From Acidobacteriota bacterium (GTDB lineage Bacteria > Acidobacteriota > Terriglobia > UBA7540), in NCBI GenBank assembly GCA_021827245.1, contig JAKAWN010000213.1:1-10924 (forward strand): a stretch of DNA of 10,924 bases, read 5' to 3'. Positions 7,367 to 10,924 of the stretch are shown here, in pieces; position 1 is the first letter of the stretch, and every line of letters begins with the position of its first letter. The position numbers and the translations under genes were made by a program. The notes under the pieces are model-generated. The model was given only the letters and a program-made list of their open reading frames with translations, was not told the DNA's origin and searched no databases.

Positions 7367-7431
7367 GGCTCGATTCTAGGCCCGGTATGGTACGGTTCGT
7401 AGAGCCATATTGTGTAAATCTGTTGGACCAT
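7365..7431. promoter_or_regulatory. four-site operator between the cupin operon and mocR
   Basis: The gap between the divergent genes holds four copies of ATGG(C/T)NC. Two are on the plus strand, ATGGCTC at 7365-7371 and ATGGTAC at 7387-7393, 22 bases apart. Two are on the minus strand, ATGGCTC at 7408-7402 and ATGGTCC at 7431-7425, 23 bases apart. Both the inner and the outer pair are centred near 7398, so the set is a dyad of two direct repeats, each spaced about two helical turns. MocR regulators such as GabR and PdxR are known to bind direct repeats, so this is a good candidate operator. The outer left copy overlaps the cupin start codon, which would suit repression. No clear -35/-10 pair was identified. 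Confidence 0.5.
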
Positions 7432-7447
7432 TAGTTGCGGGATCGCT

Positions 7448-8896
7448 ATGTCCAAACACGTGAGTTCCCTCGAACTTGCACTGCAACCACGGACACCAGC
7501 AACACCGCTCACGCGCTGGCTCTATGAAGGCTTGCGTGCTGCCATTCTCGACGGCCGGCTGTCCCCGGGAACGCGCCTTCCGGCGACGCGAGACCTTGCG
7601 CGTCAATACAACATCTCGCGGGGGACCGTCGTCACGGCGTTCGAGCAACTCGAATCCGAAGGGTACCTGCTCGGCTGCGTCGGGTCAGGCACTCGGGTGA
7701 ATGAGCGTCTGCCTGCGCGCATTCTTGGCGCCGGAAAGCGGCAAATTCCTGCCATAAAAGTTCCGGCGTCCGTCCGTGGGTTGCCCTTCTCTCGACCCGC
7801 GCGTCCGTTTCGACCTTACGAGCCGGCGATTGCCGAGTTTCCCACCGAGATTTGGGCGCGTGTGGCCGGACGCCGTCTGCGGCGTTCGTCCGCTTCGCTT
7901 TTGACCATCGGTGAACCGGCTGGATATCGTCCCTTGCGCCAGGCCATTTCGGCGTATCTCGGCTCGTCGCGCGGCGCAAATTGCTGCGCGGACCAAATAG
8001 CGGTCGTGTCGGGTGTGCAGCAGGGCCTCGACCTGCTCGCCCGCATTCTCGTGAGCCCCGGCGACGCTGTCTGGATGGAAGATCCGGGGTATTTTGGGGC
8101 TGCGGCGGCGTTCCGCAATGTCCGCGCGAAGATCATCCCTGTGCCTGTGGACGAGCAGGGCCTAATCGTTTCGCAGGGCGAGCGCTCCTTCCGTCGCGCT
8201 AAGGCGGCGTATCTGACTCCTGCTCATCAATGCCCGTTGGGTATGACCATGTCGCTGGAGCGCCGCTTCGCCATCCTCGCGTGGGCTCGCAGCTCGCGGG
8301 CTTTCATTCTTGAGGACGATTACGACTCGGAATTTCGCTTTGGGAGCCAGCCGGTTCCCGCCCTCCAAGGTTTGGATATCGACGGCAGGGTCATTCTGGT
8401 TGGCAGTTTTAACAAAGTTCTCTTTCCTTCGCTGCGCATGGGCTACGTGGTTTTGCCGCCGAAGCTGGTTGATCCATTCCTTGGGCTCCGCATGGCAGCC
8501 GACATATGTCCCCCCTGCCTTGACCAGGCTATTCTCTGCGATTTCATCGTCGAGGGGCACTTTGGGCGCCACCTCCGGCGCATGCGCGAACTCTACGCGC
8601 ATCGCCTGGGCGTTCTGCAGGACAGTGCGCGCAAGTATCTTGCGGGACTGTTGGATTTATCGCCTGTACAGGCAGGGTTGAACACTGTCGGATTCCTTCG
8701 AAATGGAATGCCCTCAAGGGCGGCGGAGGAGGCCGCCACAGCAAGGGGAATCGAAACAGCTGCGATCAGCCGCTTTACTTTGGGGCGCACCGACAGGCAT
8801 GGATTGCAGCTTGGTTTTGCTGCTTTCGATGAGCACGAAATTCGGCGCGCTGCTGCAACCCTTGCTTCCGCGTTGCAAATCCCAGGTCAATTGTGA
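7448..8896 (+). CDS. MocR-type (GntR/aminotransferase) transcription regulator
   Basis: PLP-binding transcription factor of the MocR subfamily, 482 residues, normal length. Residues about 20-88 form the GntR winged helix (LTRWLYEGLRAAILDGRLSPGTRLPATRDLA, then ISRGTVVTAFEQLESEGYL and GSGTRV). A linker follows, then an aminotransferase-like domain (about 130-475) with family hallmarks: LTIGEPAGYRPLR, TPAHQCPLGMTMSL, LEDDYDSEFRF, and GSFNKVLFPSLRMGY, where Lys323 should bind PLP. GFAAF near the end is the conserved closing motif. All PLP residues that I can judge are present. Divergent from the cupin/doxX operon over an 81-base gap with a symmetric four-site repeat, so it most likely regulates that operon and itself. 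The effector is unknown. ATG 7448 fits the family N-terminus; only a weak GGGA lies upstream. Confidence 0.92.
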   Translation: MSKHVSSLELALQPRTPATPLTRWLYEGLRAAILDGRLSPGTRLPATRDLARQYNISRGTVVTAFEQLESEGYLLGCVGSGTRVNERLPARILGAGKRQIPAIKVPASVRGLPFSRPARPFRPYEPAIAEFPTEIWARVAGRRLRRSSASLLTIGEPAGYRPLRQAISAYLGSSRGANCCADQIAVVSGVQQGLDLLARILVSPGDAVWMEDPGYFGAAAAFRNVRAKIIPVPVDEQGLIVSQGERSFRRAKAAYLTPAHQCPLGMTMSLERRFAILAWARSSRAFILEDDYDSEFRFGSQPVPALQGLDIDGRVILVGSFNKVLFPSLRMGYVVLPPKLVDPFLGLRMAADICPPCLDQAILCDFIVEGHFGRHLRRMRELYAHRLGVLQDSARKYLAGLLDLSPVQAGLNTVGFLRNGMPSRAAEEAATARGIETAAISRFTLGRTDRHGLQLGFAAFDEHEIRRAAATLASALQIPGQL

Positions 8897-9151
8897 GACG
8901 TACCATCGGTAGATCCGGAACTGCGAGCGGTCGTTGCCACATGCTCAGTGCAGTGGAGGGATGGCCAGCCATCGGGCTTGTCTTGAGATAACCGCGAGCG
9001 TGCTCCATCGGTTTCAGTTCAGGCGTAGGGCGGGATTTCGACGTGCGTGCTTTTTGGGCCCAGTCAGACACTCCCAGTCGAGTGCTATGGCCCCACCGAA
9101 GACGGCCCGACAAGATAAAAGGCACGGCAATCAGTCCGCCACGAATCGGAA
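8897..9151. other. gap between convergent genes with small hairpins
   Basis: No credible gene. GATGG (8960-8964) and CCATC (8969-8973) form a short hairpin. A two-part stem runs GGGCC 9056-9060, CACTC 9069-9073, GAGTG 9080-9084, GGCCC 9089-9093. Convergent ends here would need terminators, but neither structure has a T run on its 3' side in the direction required; TTTTT lies just before the second structure on the plus strand instead. So neither is called a terminator. Confidence 0.35.
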
Positions 9152-9796
9152 TTAGGACACCACCCGCCAGGCGGCGGCCTTGACACTCTCGGGAATTTCG
9201 CCGAGCGTGCGTAACATCTGGCGTCCGTGCTGACTCAGGTCGTACCGCGACGGCTGGCCAGAATCGCCTTGTACCCAGCCTCGTTGGATGAGATCCTCTA
9301 TGATCACCCGCGTCCAGGCGAGATCGTGTGGTGGAATCTCTGCATTAACCTCCACGAGGGTTCTAGTGCCCCCAACGAGTGACTGAACTACAGACCGGCT
9401 TCGGTGGGTGCCAGTATAAAATTCCACTGCCTCGTCGTGCCGTAGAGTCCACTCTCCTGGCGGCCACAAGTTCCTCCAAGGGGATTCGCTTGCCGGCTCT
9501 GCGGGCGGTCGAATCGCAGTTCTCATAAATTCGCAAAGTTCCGATCGGTAGTGCTTGACCTCGTGGATCGTGAACCCCTTGCTCTGACTCGTGCGAGCAT
9601 CGTACTCGTCGTGATGGTCAAGACAAAGGAAGGCCAGGTTCTCAGCGGCCTTGTTCGAAGGATCGCGATCGAGATGGGCAATCTGGCCGCGTTTGATACT
9701 CGCATCATGGCGCAAACCGAAGCATATGCAGCACCGCCGGCCGCTTGTCACCAGGACATGCGTTTCAACAGTCTCGGGTATCTTTTCTCTGTTCAC
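9152..9796 (-). CDS. HNH endonuclease-like protein with C-terminal winged-helix-like region
   Basis: Predicted HNH nuclease of 214 residues. The domain (about 10-70) shows zinc-type CCIC (Cys22, Cys25), IKRGQIAHLDRDPSN with the catalytic-type His41, AAENLAFLCLDHHDEYD with Asn53, Cys58 and His61/His62, then RTSQSKG. In the last CxxCH, His61 replaces the usual fourth Cys ligand. Residues 157-198 (LAWTRVIIEDLIQRGWVQ...RYDLSQHGRQML) resemble a winged helix, suggesting DNA or effector recognition; this is inference. The start is GTG, six residues before the conserved part. The nearest GGAG is 13 bases upstream, so the site is weak. No methyltransferase or toxin partner is adjacent, and the next gene, at 9901, is divergent. 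Could act in restriction-like defence or as a housekeeping orphan; undecided. Confidence 0.82.
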   Translation of the reverse strand: MNREKIPETVETHVLVTSGRRCCICFGLRHDASIKRGQIAHLDRDPSNKAAENLAFLCLDHHDEYDARTSQSKGFTIHEVKHYRSELCEFMRTAIRPPAEPASESPWRNLWPPGEWTLRHDEAVEFYTGTHRSRSVVQSLVGGTRTLVEVNAEIPPHDLAWTRVIIEDLIQRGWVQGDSGQPSRYDLSQHGRQMLRTLGEIPESVKAAAWRVVS

Positions 9797-9900
9797 GGGT
9801 GAACTCTCACTCCGCAGCGTTCCTCATGGCCTAAAGGGGCTCCGACTTCAAATGGGTCCAGCTATGGCCTTAACTGACACAGCCTACACAGGAGGCAGCG

Positions 9901-10107
9901 ATGTCCTCGAACATTTCAACACCGGTTGGTCCGCCAAGACAATCCACTCCGGCTCAACTGGCTCGGTCGCTCGACCGGATCGTTGCGGAAGAGACCGGCT
10001 GCCCGGCCAGTTGGGCGCAACATTCCCACCCCGTCACGTCCGGAGAGCTCCGCCGGGTTGCGCTCAAAATTTGCACTCTCCTTTGGGACATTCGGGTGCG
10101 GCAGTGA
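9901..10107 (+). CDS. small uncharacterised 68-residue protein
   Basis: No family recognised. Support for a real gene is the strong ribosome binding site AGGAGG (9890-9895) five bases before ATG 9901, the placement in a stretch with no competing gene, and a protein-like C-terminus (SGELRRVALKICTLLWDIRVRQ, an amphipathic helix with Trp). The N-terminus is Pro-, Ser- and Thr-rich and probably disordered. No Cys pair, signal peptide or membrane segment. Its TGA overlaps a GTG that opens a 33-codon frame, and the HipA-like kinase gene follows 229 bases later on the same strand, so it may be the first gene of that transcript. A regulator or partner of the kinase is possible but not shown. Confidence 0.5.
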   Translation: MSSNISTPVGPPRQSTPAQLARSLDRIVAEETGCPASWAQHSHPVTSGELRRVALKICTLLWDIRVRQ

Positions 10108-10205
10108 GCAACGAATCGCACAACTCCACGACAGGGGTGCCCGGCAGGCCGTTCCCGGACCTGATCGAGAGGCCTCACTTCGGTGAAGCAACCAGGACGC
10201 CTTAG
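10104..10205 (+). CDS. possible coupled micro-ORF, 33 codons
   Basis: GTG 10104 overlaps the TGA of the 68-residue gene (GTGA), the arrangement of translational coupling, and opens a frame to TAG at 10203-10205. The product (SNESHNSTTGVPGRPFPDLIER...) is hydrophilic and Pro-rich with no recognisable family. The same frame is also open far upstream, through the start region of the divergent HNH gene, so the opening may be chance. Low confidence. Confidence 0.2.
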   Translation: MSNESHNSTTGVPGRPFPDLIERPHFGEATRTP

Positions 10206-10324
10206 AAAATCGCACGACCGCAACTGCCCTCTTTTCTGATAGGTCGCCCGTACGGTTCCGTCGCCAGCTTCTTCTACCACGCTGCACTCCCGAACACCGC
10301 CTTGCTGCCGCCTATTGAAGTCAC

Positions 10325-10330
10325 AGGAGA
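10325..10330 (+). promoter_or_regulatory. ribosome binding site fixing the TTG start of the HipA-like gene
   Basis: AGGAGA lies six bases before TTG 10337. A TGA at 10316-10318 closes the frame just upstream, so TTG 10337 is the first possible start with a proper site. The next candidates are GTG codons around 10415-10433, which lack such a site and would cut into the conserved N-terminus. Confidence 0.6.
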
Positions 10331-10336
10331 CCTCCC

Positions 10337-10924
10337 TTGAGAGAAACAGCCTCAGTTTTGGAAACTAGGCCAAACTCGACCCCTTCCTTCGGACCGCAAC
10401 GGGTCTGCGCCGAAGTGCGACAAGTGGTGGCGGTGGAACATGTCCGCAGAATGCGGGGTGGCTCCCAGCCGCATTTGATGCGGTGTTCCGACGACAACTA
10501 TTACGTCGTGAAGTTCCAGGACAATCCTCAGCACTTGCGAGTGCTGGCCAACGAATGGCTGGGAGCCCAACTGGCGGCGCGATTGAGCCTGCCGGTCCCA
10601 GAAACCGCAGTTGTGGAAGTCCCGACGCGGCTGATCAACCAGTCGGACGATCTCGTGTTTCAGTTGGGGCATGCCCGGAAGAAACTACGGGCCGGTCTGC
10701 AGTTCGGCTCGCGCTATCCAGAGAACCCTAACGAGATGCAGGTTTACGATTTCTTGCCTGACGAACGGCTCGCCGAGGTGGAAAACCTCAACGCTTTTCT
10801 GGGTATGCTCGTTTTCGATAAATGGACGTGCAATACGGATGGCCGACAGGCGGTTTTCTACCGCCCACAGGGGTGCTTGTGCTACCGAGCCTCGATGATC
10901 GATCAAGGGTTCTGCTTCAACGCA
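10337..10924 (+). CDS. HipA-like kinase, 3' end beyond the window
   Basis: First 196 codons of a protein of the stand-alone 'HipA family kinase' type (related to HipA but lacking its usual HipB partner). Recognisable parts: VEHVRRMRGGSQPHLMRC (34-50), a glycine-rich ATP-site-like segment; YYVVKFQDNPQHLRVLANEWL with Lys59, the probable ATP-binding lysine; LSLPVPETAVVEV; LQFGSRYPENPNEMQVYDFLP; LVFDKWTCNTDGRQAVFYR, the catalytic-loop equivalent with Asp161, Asn166 and Asp168; and SMIDQGFCFN with Asp189, the metal-binding Asp equivalent. No key residue is missing in the visible part. TTG start with AGGAGA six bases upstream. No HipB-like helix-turn-helix gene is seen before it, only the small 68-residue gene. 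True HipA phosphorylates glutamyl-tRNA synthetase; the target of this branch is not known to me. Confidence 0.82.
   Translation, partial: MRETASVLETRPNSTPSFGPQRVCAEVRQVVAVEHVRRMRGGSQPHLMRCSDDNYYVVKFQDNPQHLRVLANEWLGAQLAARLSLPVPETAVVEVPTRLINQSDDLVFQLGHARKKLRAGLQFGSRYPENPNEMQVYDFLPDERLAEVENLNAFLGMLVFDKWTCNTDGRQAVFYRPQGCLCYRASMIDQGFCFNA

Noticed and set aside
9056..9093. Intrinsic terminator between the convergent mocR and HNH genes.
   Set aside because: The stem is interrupted, and the T run lies 5' of it on the plus strand with an A run 3' of it on the minus strand, so it fits neither direction.
4505..10191. A 14-base exact repeat, CTTCGGTGAAGCAA, at 4505-4518 and 10178-10191.
   Set aside because: One such pair in about 11 kb is within chance expectation, and the flanks do not match. 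The core is itself a small hairpin sequence.
9651..10205. A 184-codon plus-strand open frame.
   Set aside because: Its first half lies antisense to the conserved HNH domain, and its product has no coherent protein character. The 68-residue gene with a strong ribosome binding site occupies the other frame.

Overview
The window looks like an accessory stretch of a mid-to-high-GC, soil-type bacterial chromosome. Bacteria are indicated by Shine-Dalgarno sequences, ATGA-coupled gene pairs, a MocR regulator and a Phd/PIN pair. A stand-alone 'HipA family kinase' of the RRMRGGSQPHL...FDKWTCNTDGR type, together with a MocR-controlled cupin/DoxX pair, reminds me of Acidobacteriota. That is an inference from remembered gene content; nothing here fixes the phylum. 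No tRNA, rRNA, CRISPR array, transposase or integrase is visible.

Layout. (1) 3-755: 3' part of a DUF4396 membrane protein gene whose start lies before the window. (2) 756-1264: about 500 bases without a convincing gene, holding one good hairpin. (3) 1265-4187: two genes on the same strand, a 601-residue protein of no family I recognise and a DUF4238-like protein. (4) 4188-4605: about 420 bases of mostly empty sequence. (5) 4606-5766: a RecB/Cas4-type PD-(D/E)XK nuclease with a four-cysteine Fe-S pattern, without cas or add/rec partners. (6) 5784-6540: a Phd/YefM-type antitoxin and a PIN toxin overlapping by ATGA, behind a promoter overlapped by an inverted repeat. The toxin appears to lack one conserved active-site aspartate. 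(7) 6498-7366, minus strand: a two-gene operon of a twin-arginine cupin and a DoxX membrane protein. (8) 7448-8896: a divergent MocR regulator. The intergenic gap holds four copies of a 7-base motif in a symmetric arrangement, which I read as the regulator's operator. (9) 9152-9796, minus strand: an HNH endonuclease-like protein with a possible winged-helix tail. (10) 9901-10924: a small gene with a strong ribosome binding site, a possible coupled micro-ORF, and the first 196 codons of a HipA-like kinase gene that runs off the end.

How they fit together. Two units are self-contained: the MocR/cupin/DoxX divergent unit, which looks metabolic or stress related, and the Phd/PIN pair. The 601-residue and DUF4238-like genes, the orphan nuclease, the HNH protein and the HipA-like kinase are types often found in variable regions. 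With the long gene-free gaps they suggest a patchwork accessory region. Evidence for a joint function is weak. The best candidates for something undescribed are the two-gene cassette at 1265-4187, the orphan Fe-S nuclease, and the MocR operator.
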